Source of the DNA: Pedococcus badiiscoriae
GTDB taxonomy: Bacteria > Actinomycetota > Actinomycetes > Actinomycetales > Dermatophilaceae
Direction of reading: 5' to 3'
Assembly: GCF_013408925.1 (NCBI RefSeq)
Contig: NZ_JACCAB010000001.1
Coordinates: 2,852,001-2,916,000 of the forward strand
DNA: 64,000 nucleotides
In this document: one piece after another, positions 33,050-46,309 of the stretch
Layout: every line of letters starts with the position of its first letter
Position numbering within the stretch: the stretch's first letter is position 1
Made by a program: the position numbers and the translations under genes
Notes under the pieces: generated by a model
Seen by the model: the letters and a program-made list of their open reading frames with translations, nothing else
What the model was told of the DNA's origin: nothing
Database searches by the model: none

Positions 33050-35598
33050 TGCACGCGCCCGTGTCCTGGCTGCGCGAGCTCGCCGACGTCCCCGCGGACG
33101 CCACCGGCGAGGACATCGCTGCCGCTCTCGTGCGTGTCGGGCTCGAGGAGGAGGGCCTGCACGGTGGCGACATCGCCGGACCCATCGTCGTCGGGCGGGT
33201 CCTGTCGGTCGAGCCCGAGCCGCAGAAGAACGGCAAGACCATCAACTGGTGCATCGTCGACGTCGGCGAGCACGGTCAGCGGCTCACCGAGGGCAAGCCC
33301 CAGGAGGTCGTCTGCGGAGCGCACAACTTCGGCGTGGGCGACCTCGTCGTCTGTGTCCTGCCGGGTGGGGTGCTGCCCGGTGGTTTCGAGATCTCCGCGC
33401 GCAAGACCTACGGCCACGTGTCCAACGGCATGATCTGCAGCCAGGCCGAGCTCGGTCTCGGTGACGACCACTCGGGGATCATCGTGCTGAGCGAGCTCCT
33501 CGGCGAAGAGGCCGCCGCCGGGCTCAAGCCGGGCGACGACGCCATCGCCCTGCTCGACCTGGCCGACGAGGTCGTCGAGGTCAACGTCACGCCCGACCGT
33601 GGCTACTGCTTCTCCATGCGCGGGATCGCCCGTGAGTACGCCCTGTCCACCGGGGTGGCCTTCCACGATCCCGCCGACCCTGCCGTCGTCGTCGCCCCCG
33701 AGGCCAACGACAGCGGGTATGCCGTGCAGCTCGCCGACGCCTCGCCGTTGGGCGGCGTGCCCGGCTGTGACCGGTACGTCGCGCGCATCGTCCGCGGGGT
33801 CGACATGTCCGCGCCCAGCCCGGCGTGGATGCGCAAGCGCCTGACCCAGGTCGGGATGCGGCCGATCTCGCTGGCGGTGGACGTCACCAACTACGTGATG
33901 ATGCTGCTCGGCCAGCCGTTGCACGCCTTCGATCTCGACACCCTGTCGGGCTCGATCGGCACGCGCCGTGCTCGGGCCGGCGAGAAGCTCACCACCCTCG
34001 ACGACGTCGCCCGCGCCCTCGACCCCGAGGACCTGCTCATCGTCGACGGGGCCGACACGCCGCTGGCCATCGCCGGGGTCATGGGCGGGGCCAGGTCGGA
34101 GGTCACCGACACGACCACCGACGTCCTCATCGAGGCCGCTCACTTCGACCCGATCACGGTGGCCCGGTCCGCGCGACGCCATCGGCTGACCACCGAGGCG
34201 TCGAAGCGGTTCGAGCGTGGCGTCGACCACGCACTGGCGGCGATCGCCGCCCAGCTGGCTGTCGACCTGCTCGTCGAGCACGGAGGCGGCACGGCCGACC
34301 CGGGCGTCACCGACGTCGACCACCGCGTGCCCATCCGCCCGTTCCTCTTCGACACCACGCTGCCGACCCGGTACATCGGGCTCGAGTACCCGCGCGACGA
34401 GGTGCTCGCGACCCTGCGCGCCATCGGCTGCCAAGTGAAGGAGGGCGGCAAGGACGACCACGTCTCGGTGCTCCCGCCCTCCTGGCGTCCCGACCTCACC
34501 GACGGACCCGAGCTGGTCGAGGAGGTCGCCCGCGTGCGTGGCTACGACCAGATCCCCTCCGTCCTGCCACAGCCCAAGGCGGCCGGTCGAGGGCTCACCC
34601 ACGGCCAGCGCATCCGTCGGGTCGTCGCCACGACCCTGGCGCACCTGGGCCTCACCGAGGTGCTCAGCTACCCGTTCGTGTCGCCGACCCTGTTCGACCG
34701 GCTGGGCCTGCCCGCCGACGACGAGCGCAGGCGTGCGGTCTCGCTCGTCAACCCGCTGTCCGACGAGGCACCCGTCATGCGGACGTCGGTGCTCGACACC
34801 CTGCTCGACACACTGCGCCGCAACGTCGCCCGGGGTTCGCGCGACGTCGCGGTCTACGAGATCGGCCTCGTCACCCGCGCCAAGACGGACCCCACCAGCG
34901 CGCCCGTCCCCGGCATCGAGGTGCGTCCCGACGACGCGACGCTCGCCGCCATCCTGGGGGCCGTGCCGCCGCAACCGCGCCACGCGGCATACGCGGCTGC
35001 GGGCGAGGTCGAGCACGGGGGGCCGTGGGGGCCGGCCCGCAAGGCGGACACCTCCGATGCCGTCGCGTGGGCGCTGGCCGTGGGCCGGTCCGTGGGCCTG
35101 GACCTCGTCGTCAGCTCGGTGGTCCATGCTCCCTGGCACCCCGGCCGCTGCGCCCAGCTGTCCCTGGCGGACGGCACGGTGGTCGGCCACGCCGGCGAGC
35201 TGCACCCGAAGGTGACCAGCGCGCTCGAGCTGCCCGCGCGCACCATCGCGGGCGAGCTCGACCTCGACGTGATCGTCGCCGCGACCGGCACGCCCCTGCA
35301 GGCACGGGCCCTGTCGACGTATCCGCCGGCCCACACCGACGTCGCCCTCGTGGTCGACGAGGCAGTGCCTGCGGCGGACGTTGAGACGGCCTTGCGCGAG
35401 GGCGCGGGCGAGGGGCTCGAGTCGGTGGCGCTGTTCGACGTCTACCGCGGCGAGCAGGTCGGCGCCGGGAAGAAGTCGCTGGCCTACCGCCTGACGTTCC
35501 GTGCCACCGACCGCACCCTGACCACCGACGAGGTGAGTGGGCTGCGCGACCTGGCCGTCGCCGCAGCCGCAGCGAAGACCGGCGCGGTCCAGCGGTGA
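33049..35598 (+). CDS. pheT: Phenylalanyl-tRNA synthetase beta subunit
   Basis: 849 aa. It carries the tRNA-binding OB fold (about residues 45-155, GPIVVGRVLSVEPEPQKNG), the B3/B4 editing module (about 220-390, VTNYVMMLLGQPLHAFDLD), B5 (about 420-490), the catalytic-like core (VVATTLAHLGLTEVLSYPFV) and a C-terminal FDX-ACB domain (STYPPAHTDVALVVDE). It edits mis-charged Tyr-tRNA-Phe and positions tRNA for PheS. Translationally coupled to pheS, and its stop overlaps the following SDR gene (GTGA). Confidence 0.97.
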   Translation: MHAPVSWLRELADVPADATGEDIAAALVRVGLEEEGLHGGDIAGPIVVGRVLSVEPEPQKNGKTINWCIVDVGEHGQRLTEGKPQEVVCGAHNFGVGDLVVCVLPGGVLPGGFEISARKTYGHVSNGMICSQAELGLGDDHSGIIVLSELLGEEAAAGLKPGDDAIALLDLADEVVEVNVTPDRGYCFSMRGIAREYALSTGVAFHDPADPAVVVAPEANDSGYAVQLADASPLGGVPGCDRYVARIVRGVDMSAPSPAWMRKRLTQVGMRPISLAVDVTNYVMMLLGQPLHAFDLDTLSGSIGTRRARAGEKLTTLDDVARALDPEDLLIVDGADTPLAIAGVMGGARSEVTDTTTDVLIEAAHFDPITVARSARRHRLTTEASKRFERGVDHALAAIAAQLAVDLLVEHGGGTADPGVTDVDHRVPIRPFLFDTTLPTRYIGLEYPRDEVLATLRAIGCQVKEGGKDDHVSVLPPSWRPDLTDGPELVEEVARVRGYDQIPSVLPQPKAAGRGLTHGQRIRRVVATTLAHLGLTEVLSYPFVSPTLFDRLGLPADDERRRAVSLVNPLSDEAPVMRTSVLDTLLDTLRRNVARGSRDVAVYEIGLVTRAKTDPTSAPVPGIEVRPDDATLAAILGAVPPQPRHAAYAAAGEVEHGGPWGPARKADTSDAVAWALAVGRSVGLDLVVSSVVHAPWHPGRCAQLSLADGTVVGHAGELHPKVTSALELPARTIAGELDLDVIVAATGTPLQARALSTYPPAHTDVALVVDEAVPAADVETALREGAGEGLESVALFDVYRGEQVGAGKKSLAYRLTFRATDRTLTTDEVSGLRDLAVAAAAAKTGAVQR

Positions 35599-36332
35599 GC
35601 GCGGCTCCCGTCGCCGTGGTGACCGGGGCCTCTCGCGGCATCGGTCACCACCTCGCGACCGCCCTCGAGCACGCCGGGTATGCCGTCGAGCGGGGCTCGC
35701 GCTCGGTCGCGCCGGTCACCGACGGCGCTGCGGTCGAGCGCTGGGTGGGTGACATCATCGCGCGGCACGGGCGGATCGACCTGCTGGTCAACAACGCCGG
35801 GGTGATCGACGCGGAGGTGTCGATCATGGAGAGCGACCCCGACCAGTGGTGGGAGACCATCGAGGTCAACCTCAGGGGGCCGTACCTGATGACGCGGACC
35901 GTGCTGCCGCACATGCTGGCCGCGGGCGCCGGGCGGATCGTGAACATCAACTCCGGTGCGGCCTACCGCAACCACGACCTCGCGACCGCCTACAACGTCA
36001 GCAAGGGCGCGCTCGCCCGGTTGACTGCCGCGACCGGACTGAACGCCGTCCACGGAGTGCGGGCCTTCGATCTCGCTCCCGGTGTCGTGCGCACGGACAT
36101 GACCGAAGCCATGGACGCCCACCGCGACCGCACCGAGTGGACCGAGCCGGCTGTCGTGGCCGAGCTGCTCCTGGCCATCGCCAGCGGCGAGCTGGACGAG
36201 TGGAACGGCCGGCTGGTGAGGGCGGGTGTCGACACCCCGGACTCACTGAAGGCGCGGGCTGCCGCGGGACTGGCCGAGTCCGACCGCACGCTCGGGCTGT
36301 TGCCCTGGGGAGCAGACGACCCGCTGACGTAA
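35595..36332 (+). CDS. Short-chain dehydrogenase/reductase
   Basis: 245 aa. Cofactor motif TGASRGIG at about residue 11; NNAG at about 72; catalytic Ser in NINSGAAY and the YNVSK Tyr/Lys pair. The segment between the glycine motif and NNAG is short and lacks the usual Asp/Arg-rich specificity loop, so the NAD/NADP preference is unclear. Substrate unknown. GTG overlaps the pheT stop, so it is co-translated, although the functional link to phenylalanyl-tRNA synthesis is not evident and may be accidental. Confidence 0.88.
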   Translation: MSAAPVAVVTGASRGIGHHLATALEHAGYAVERGSRSVAPVTDGAAVERWVGDIIARHGRIDLLVNNAGVIDAEVSIMESDPDQWWETIEVNLRGPYLMTRTVLPHMLAAGAGRIVNINSGAAYRNHDLATAYNVSKGALARLTAATGLNAVHGVRAFDLAPGVVRTDMTEAMDAHRDRTEWTEPAVVAELLLAIASGELDEWNGRLVRAGVDTPDSLKARAAAGLAESDRTLGLLPWGADDPLT

Positions 36333-36439
36333 AGAGTCGACCCGGGCCCTCGCTGCGTGGGGTCGGTCATCACGGAGGGGGTCCGCACGCGCACAGCGAC
36401 ACTGTGGGGGTCAACGTCAAGGACCTGCGCTGCCCTCCG

Positions 36440-36781
36440 TCACGGAACGTGAGGGTCGCCGTGGGAACGCGCGAGAGCGACGCGCCGATGACGGCGAACC
36501 TCCCGACGACCTGGACCTTTCCATTGGCCTGCACTCGGAACGGCCGAAGAGGGGGCAGGGGGACAGGGTCGACGGGGTGAGTGGGCGCACGTGTTCTGGA
36601 GGACGGCAAGGGTGACGTCCCAGTAGGCGGCCCTTTCCACGCTGTACTGCACGAAGGCGGCGGAGTCCGAGGCGTCGACCAGTCCGCGGCACGGCTTCCC
36701 TTCCGGCGGTTCGGTGCTCGCGCCACACGCGCCGAGCGTCAGAGCCACCACGAGAGCGGGCACAGCTACGTGACAGCGCAC
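36440..36781 (-). CDS. Putative lipoprotein, probably frameshifted
   Basis: 113 aa as read. The N-terminus is a lipoprotein signal: hydrophobic VPALVVALTLGAC with Cys as the lipidation site. GTG 36781 has GGAGG 5 nt upstream and overlaps the upstream gene's end by 16 nt. After about residue 67 (LQNTCAHSP) the frame turns Arg/Pro-rich, while another minus-strand frame carries a protein-like stretch (VQANGKVQVVGRFAVIGASL) to a stop at 36370. A 1-2 nt indel near 36551-36590, where there are G-runs, would join them. So this is a pseudogene or an assembly error. No family recognised; base composition differs from the neighbours. Confidence 0.55.
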   Translation of the reverse strand: MRCHVAVPALVVALTLGACGASTEPPEGKPCRGLVDASDSAAFVQYSVERAAYWDVTLAVLQNTCAHSPRRPCPPAPSSAVPSAGQWKGPGRREVRRHRRVALARSHGDPHVP

Positions 36782-37239
36782 GTGGCCCTCCAGCCGCTGA
36801 ACGCCGGCGCATCATCCCGGGCGATGCAGTAGGTGCTGTTCGCTGTCGAGTTGATCGGATACCAGGCGGTCCCGTCATCGGTCCTACTGACGACACAGGT
36901 GGTTGGGTTGTATGTCAGCTTCTTGACTCCCGACTTGTCAGCTCGATGAAGGATCAGGCCGCGAGACGTCTTGCCGGAGGGGACAGTCGAGTCGTACCCC
37001 CAGGCTGTTGTCTTCGACGAGGTGTATGTGTAGTCGACACCGAACGTCGCCTCTGCTTTCGCCACGATGGCGCTGGCGCTCATCGTGACGGTGGCGTTGA
37101 CACCTACCGCGTGAGATGACTCCTCGCTCTCGGTGTACTCACATCTGTTCGCGGTCGACCCCGCAGCGTCTGCAGGGGACGCGACCGTCACCAGGCCCAA
37201 TGGCAGGATGGCCGCCGCACAAAGTTGAAAAATCCTCAC
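36766..37239 (-). CDS. Small secreted protein of unknown function
   Basis: 157 aa. A Sec signal peptide (FQLCAAAILPLGLVTVASP, cleavage near ADA-AG) and a mature domain of ~130 residues with three or four Cys and alternating polar/hydrophobic Ser/Thr-rich strands (VNATVTMSASAIVAKAEATF, then VDYTYTSSKTTAWGY), then a PSGKTSRGLILHRAD turn. From memory, uncharacterised secreted actinobacterial proteins share the Ser/Thr strand plus PxGKTxR pattern; a similarity to aerolysin-type strands is possible but unproven. GTG 37239 has GGAGG 4 nt upstream. The gene has visibly lower GC than its surroundings, suggesting transfer. It is in an operon with the lipoprotein gene. Confidence 0.72.
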   Translation of the reverse strand: MRIFQLCAAAILPLGLVTVASPADAAGSTANRCEYTESEESSHAVGVNATVTMSASAIVAKAEATFGVDYTYTSSKTTAWGYDSTVPSGKTSRGLILHRADKSGVKKLTYNPTTCVVSRTDDGTAWYPINSTANSTYCIARDDAPAFSGWRATCAVT

Positions 37240-37310
37240 GATGCCTCCGTTCGTCAGCCTCCCCCTCGGGCGACTCAGAGAAATCTAGAGGGGAATGGCC
37301 AGATCTGTAG

Positions 37311-38880
<1,570 letters not shown>

Positions 38881-38884
<4 letters not shown>

Positions 38885-40032
38885 GCGTGACTGCGGCGCA
38901 AGGCTTCCGTGCGGCCGGGGTGGCCGCCGGTCTGAAGGCCAGCGGGGCTCCGGATCTCGCCCTGGTCGTCAACGACGGCCCCGACCACCACGGCGCGGCG
39001 GTCTTCACCAGCAACCGGGTCGAGGCGGCCCCCGTCACGTGGTCGCGGCAGGTCGCCAGCGACGGCCGGGTCGACGCGGTGGTGCTCAACTCCGGTGGGG
39101 CCAACGCGTGCACGGGCGCCCAGGGCTTCGCCGACACCCACACCACGGCGGAGAAGGTCGCCGACGTCCTCGGGGTCTCGGCCGGCGACGTGGTGGTCTG
39201 CTCGACCGGGCTGATCGGCGAGCTGCTGCCGATGCCCTCGCTCCTCGAAGGGGTCGAACGCGCGGCCGGTGCGCTCGCGGTCGACGGCGGGTTGGACGCC
39301 GCGACGGCCATCAAGACGACCGACACGGTCCCCAAGCTGGCGCAGGTCGAGCGCGACGGCTGGACCGTCGGGGGAATGGCCAAGGGCGCCGGCATGCTCG
39401 CCCCCTCACTGGCCACGATGCTCGTCGTCGTGACCACCGACGCCGTCGTCCCGGCGGGTGAGCTGGACGGCATCCTCCGCGCGGCCACGGCCGTGACCTT
39501 CGACCGCATCGACTCCGACGGCTGCCAGTCCACCAACGACACGGTGCTGCTGCTGGCCTCGGGCGCCTCCGGGGTGGCGGTCGACCCGGCCGACCTCAGG
39601 ACGGCCGTCACCGAGGTCTGCGCGAGCCTGGCCCGGCAGCTCATCGCCGACGCCGAGGGTGCGAACCACGACATCGCGATCGAGGTGCGGACCGCGGCGT
39701 CGGAGGCCGACGCGCTCGAGGTGGCGCGGGCGATCGCCCGCAACAACCTGTTCAAGTGCGCCGTGTTCGGCAACGACCCCAACTGGGGCCGGGTGCTGGC
39801 CGCCGTGGGCACCACCCGGGCCGCCTTCGCGCCCCACGAGCTCGACGTGTCGATCAACGGCATCCAGGTATGCCGCGCGGGCGGTGTGGGGGAGGACCGG
39901 GCCCTCGTGGACCTCACCCCCCGCGAGGTCCACGTCGTCGTCGACCTGCACGCCGGCGACCGAGCGGTCACGGTCTGGACCAACGACCTCACCCACGAGT
40001 ACGTCCACGAGAACTCGGCCTACTCCTCATGA
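38881..40032 (+). CDS. argJ: Bifunctional ornithine acetyltransferase/N-acetylglutamate synthase
   Basis: 383 aa. It transfers acetyl from N-acetylornithine to glutamate (and in bifunctional members from acetyl-CoA), running the cyclic arginine pathway. The precursor self-cleaves before a Thr; here T179 in [10 protein letters not shown], splitting it into alpha and beta chains. [23 protein letters not shown] and [13 protein letters not shown] are family blocks. The ATG overlaps the ACT-domain gene. Presence of argJ explains why no argE is needed. Confidence 0.96.
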
Positions 40033-40973
40033 CGCCACCGCCCACTCGTCCGACCAACACCGTCCGCGGCCACATCGGGGCCGCAGCCCTGCGCGTCGCC
40101 CAGGGCAAGGCGCAGACGCTCGTCGAGGCGCTGCCCTGGCTGGAGCGCTTCCGTGGGGCCCTGGTCGTCGTCAAGTACGGCGGCAACGCCATGGTGGACG
40201 ACAGCCTCAAGGCCGCCTTCGCCCAGGACGTGGCCTTCCTCCGGTATGCCGGCCTGCGCCCGGTGGTCGTGCACGGCGGCGGCCCGCAGATCGCGAACAT
40301 GCTCGACCGACTCGGGCTGACCAGCGAGTTCCGCGGCGGCCTGCGGGTCACCACGCCGGAGGTCATGGACGTCGTCCGCATGGTCCTCACCGGCCAGGTC
40401 GGCCGCGAGCTCGTCGGCCTGCTCAACCAGCACGGGCCGGTGGCCGTCGGGCTGTCCGGCGAGGATGCTGCGCTGTTCGGGGCACGGCGTCGCGGCACCC
40501 ACGTCGACGGCGAGGCCGTCGACCTCGGACTCGTCGGCGATGTGGAGACGGTCAACCCGGGGGCGGTCCAGGACATCCTGGACGCCGGTCGCATCCCCGT
40601 CGTGTCCACCGTGGCGCCCGACCTCGACGTCGAGGGCCAGGTGCTGAACATCAACGCCGACACTGCCGCTGCCGCCCTGGCCGTCGCGCTCCACGCGCAC
40701 AAGCTCGTCATGCTCACCGACGTCGAGGGCGTCTACGCCGACTGGCCGGACCGCGACTCCCTGCTCTCGTCGCTGACCGTGGGCGGAGCGCAGCAGCTGC
40801 TCGCCACGGTGGACTCGGGCATGATCCCCAAGCTCGAGGCGTGCATCCGAGCCGTGCGGGGCGGCGTCCCCCAGGCGCACGTCATCGACGGACGCCACCC
40901 CCATTCCCTGCTCCTGGAGGTCTTCACCTCCGAGGGGATCGGCACGATGATCGTCCCGGACGAGGAGTCCTGA
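40029..40973 (+). CDS. argB: Acetylglutamate kinase
   Basis: 314 aa, amino-acid kinase fold; phosphorylates N-acetylglutamate. [13 protein letters not shown] (Lys for phosphate), [39 protein letters not shown] and [18 protein letters not shown] are diagnostic. The N-terminal ~35 residues ([20 protein letters not shown]) match the helix that makes arginine-feedback-sensitive hexameric NAGKs, so arginine inhibition is likely. The ATG overlaps argJ and the stop overlaps argD. Confidence 0.96.
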   Translation: MTPPPTRPTNTVRGHIGAAALRVAQGKAQTLVEALPWLERFRGALVVVKYGGNAMVDDSLKAAFAQDVAFLRYAGLRPVVVHGGGPQIANMLDRLGLTSEFRGGLRVTTPEVMDVVRMVLTGQVGRELVGLLNQHGPVAVGLSGEDAALFGARRRGTHVDGEAVDLGLVGDVETVNPGAVQDILDAGRIPVVSTVAPDLDVEGQVLNINADTAAAALAVALHAHKLVMLTDVEGVYADWPDRDSLLSSLTVGGAQQLLATVDSGMIPKLEACIRAVRGGVPQAHVIDGRHPHSLLLEVFTSEGIGTMIVPDEES

Positions 40974-42174
40974 TGGGTGCGCGCAACGACGAGCTGCTGG
41001 CGCGCTACCAGCGCTCGGTGATGGGCGTCTTCGGACTGCCCCCGCTGGTCCTGTCGCACGGCAGCGGGTGCCACGTCTGGGACGTCGACGGCAACCGGTA
41101 CCTCGACCTGGTCGGTGGCATCGCCGTCAACGCGCTGGGCCATGGCCACCCAGCGCTGGTCAGCGCGATCAGCAAGCAGGCGGCTGAGGCGATCCACATC
41201 TCCAACCTGTTCACCTCCGAGGGCCAGATCGCCCTGGCCGAACGGCTGGTCGAGCTCGCCGGTGCCCCGCAGGGGTCGGCCGTCTTCTTCGCGAACTCGG
41301 GCGCCGAGGCGATCGAGGCCGCCATCAAGCTGAGCCGCCGCACCGGCCGCTCGGGCATCGTCGCCGCCGAGGGTGCCTTCCACGGGCGCACGACCGGTGC
41401 GCTGGCCCTGACCCACAAGCCCGCGTACCGCGAGCCCTTCGAGCCCCTCATCGCCGGGGTCAGCCACGTCCCCTTCGGCGACGAGGCCGCGCTCCGCGCT
41501 GCGGTGACGGCCGAGACCGCCGCCGTCGTCCTCGAGCCCCTGCAAGGGGAGGCCGGGGTGCTGAGCCCGGGTACGGCATACCTGCGCCTGGCCCGCGAGC
41601 TGACCCGGCAGCACGGTGCGCTGCTCGTCCTGGACGAGATCCAGACGGGAATCGGCCGCACCGGCACGTGGTTCGCCTTCCAGCAGGCCGGCATCCTCCC
41701 GGACGCCATCACGGTGGCCAAGGGGCTCGGTGGGGGAGTGCCGATCGGCGCGCTCGTGGCGTTCGGCCCCGAGGTGGCCGGGCTGCTCACGGCCGGCCAG
41801 CACGGCAGCACGTTCGGCGGCAACCCGTTGGCAGCCGCCGCCGGGCTCGCCGTCCTCGAGACGATCGAGGAGCAGGGACTGCTGGCCCATGCCGCGAAGG
41901 CCGGGCAGCACCTCGCGAACTCCGTTCTGGCGCTTGGTCATCCGCTCGTCACCGAGGTGCGCGGCGCCGGCCTGCTGCGTGCCATCGTGCTCGCGAAGCC
42001 GGTGGCGGCAGCGGTGGCAGCGCTGGCCCGCGACGTCGGGTTCATCGTCAACCCCGTTGCGCCGCAGGCGATCCGGCTCGCACCGCCCCTGGTCATCAGC
42101 ACCGAGGAGCTGGACTCCTTCGTCACCGCCCTGCCCGCGCTGCTCGATGCAGCCCGCAACTCCGAGGACCCCGC

Positions 42175-42178
<4 letters not shown>
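40973..42178 (+). CDS. argD: Acetylornithine aminotransferase
   Basis: 401 aa. PLP-dependent class III aminotransferase that makes N-acetylornithine from the semialdehyde and glutamate. The PLP lysine is K250 in TVAKGLGGGVPIGA. Other motifs: VGGIAVNALGHGHPALV, FFANSGAEAIEAAIKLSR, AFHGRTTGAL, LVLDEIQTGIGRTG and HGSTFGGNPLAAAAG. TGATG overlap with argB. It could also serve lysine synthesis (succinyl-DAP aminotransferase), a known dual role in the family. Confidence 0.95.
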
Positions 42179-45086
<2,908 letters not shown>

Positions 45087-45190
45087 CGGCATACCCGTCC
45101 GCCGGCTTCCGAGAAATCTGGGGAGCCACGCGATAGGTTCGTGGCGCGGGTCACAGTCGATCCGCATCCTCCTTGCGAAGGGACGGTGTC

Positions 45191-45481
45191 ATGAGCGTCA
45201 GGGACGACCTCACGGCTGCTGCGGGACACGTGGCCGGGCTACGGCGGGCGGTGACCGCACTCTCCAAGGAGCTCGGCAACACCATCGACGTCCAGCGGCT
45301 GCGTGACGACGTCGTGAGGCTGGCCGACGACGTCGACCTCGTGGCCCGAGGAGCCGGGGTGGGGTCCCAGGACCGCGCCGGCGGCCCGGGCGAGATCGTC
45401 TTCATCACCGACGAGGAGTACGACCCGTCCCTGTGGTCCGACGCCGAGGACGAGGGCGTCGGCCCCTCGAGGAACCACTGA
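45191..45481 (+). CDS. Small hypothetical protein upstream of sdh
   Basis: 96 aa, no membrane span. The N-terminal half is helical (RDDLTAAAGHVAGLRRAVTA) and the C-terminal half acidic (GEIVFITDEEYDPSLWSDAE). The start has AAGGGA 7 nt upstream; a promoter-like TAGGTT lies ~55 nt upstream at 45133. It ends 1 nt before the sdh membrane-anchor gene, so it should be co-transcribed. No family recognised; a role as a small accessory or assembly factor is speculative. Confidence 0.72.
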   Translation: MSVRDDLTAAAGHVAGLRRAVTALSKELGNTIDVQRLRDDVVRLADDVDLVARGAGVGSQDRAGGPGEIVFITDEEYDPSLWSDAEDEGVGPSRNH

Positions 45482-45482
45482 G

Positions 45483-46298
45483 GTGGCCAACGTCCCCTTC
45501 AGCGGAGGCGTCCATGCACCGGGTCGGGCCCGCATCGCGGCTCGCACGCTGCGCGAGGACCGCTGGTGGCTCCAGCCGTTCGTCACGTTTGTGTGCTTCA
45601 CGGCCTGGCTGCTCTACGGCCTGGTCCGCGCGAGCCTCCAGAAGGACTACTTCGTCGCCGACTACGGCTATCTCACGCCCTTCGCCTCGCCGTGCCTGTC
45701 GACGTCCTGCGTACCGGGGTCGACCCACTTCGGCACCCCGTTCGGCGCGTGGCCGGCGCTCATCCCGTACGCGGCGCTGACCCTGCCGTTCCTGCTGCTG
45801 TTCCGGCTCACCTGCTACTACTACCGCAAGGCCTACTACCGCTCGTTCTGGGTGAGCCCGCCAGCCTGTGCGGTGCCCGAGGCGCACCGGACGTACTCCG
45901 GTGAGACGCGGTTCCCGCTCATCATGCAGAACCTGCACCGCTACTTCTTCTACGCCGCCGTGGTCATCTCGCTCATCAACACCTACGACGTGCTCCACGC
46001 GTTCCGCGGCAAGGACGGCGGGTTCGGTCTCGGGCTGGGCACCCTGATCCTGCTGGTCAACGTGGTGCTGCTCTGGTGCTACACGCTGGGCTGTCACTCC
46101 TGCCGCAACATCGTCGGGGGGCGGCTCAACCACTTCAGCAAGCACCCGTGGCGCTACAAGGCGTGGGGCTGGGTCGGCAAGCTCAACGCCCGCCACATGA
46201 CCTTCGCCTGGGTGACCCTCGGCAGCCTGGTCGTCACCGACGCCTACATCGCGCTGGTCTCCTCGGGGACCATCGGCGACCTGCGCATCATCAACTGA
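45483..46298 (+). CDS. sdhC: Succinate dehydrogenase membrane-anchor / cytochrome b subunit
   Basis: 271 aa. About five hydrophobic spans: ~34-52, ~90-108, ~153-170, ~183-203 and ~238-256. Tyr- and His-rich loops (RLTCYYYRKAYYRSFW; CHSCRNIVGG) are characteristic of the single-anchor Sdh1-type complexes of mycobacteria and streptomycetes (Rv0249c-like). It should anchor SdhAB and carry haem and the menaquinone site. The 5' GTG follows the 96-aa gene by 1 nt, and sdhA starts 11 nt after its stop. Confidence 0.88.
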   Translation: MANVPFSGGVHAPGRARIAARTLREDRWWLQPFVTFVCFTAWLLYGLVRASLQKDYFVADYGYLTPFASPCLSTSCVPGSTHFGTPFGAWPALIPYAALTLPFLLLFRLTCYYYRKAYYRSFWVSPPACAVPEAHRTYSGETRFPLIMQNLHRYFFYAAVVISLINTYDVLHAFRGKDGGFGLGLGTLILLVNVVLLWCYTLGCHSCRNIVGGRLNHFSKHPWRYKAWGWVGKLNARHMTFAWVTLGSLVVTDAYIALVSSGTIGDLRIIN

Positions 46299-46309
46299 AG
46301 GGACCGTCT

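Noticed and set aside
32743..35334. 863-residue minus-strand frame opposite pheT
   Set aside because: Shadow of pheT; no recognisable domain.
36370..37239. Genomic island with integration site
   Set aside because: Only ~0.9 kb of lower GC, no tRNA, direct repeat or recombinase; transfer stays a possibility but an island is not supported.
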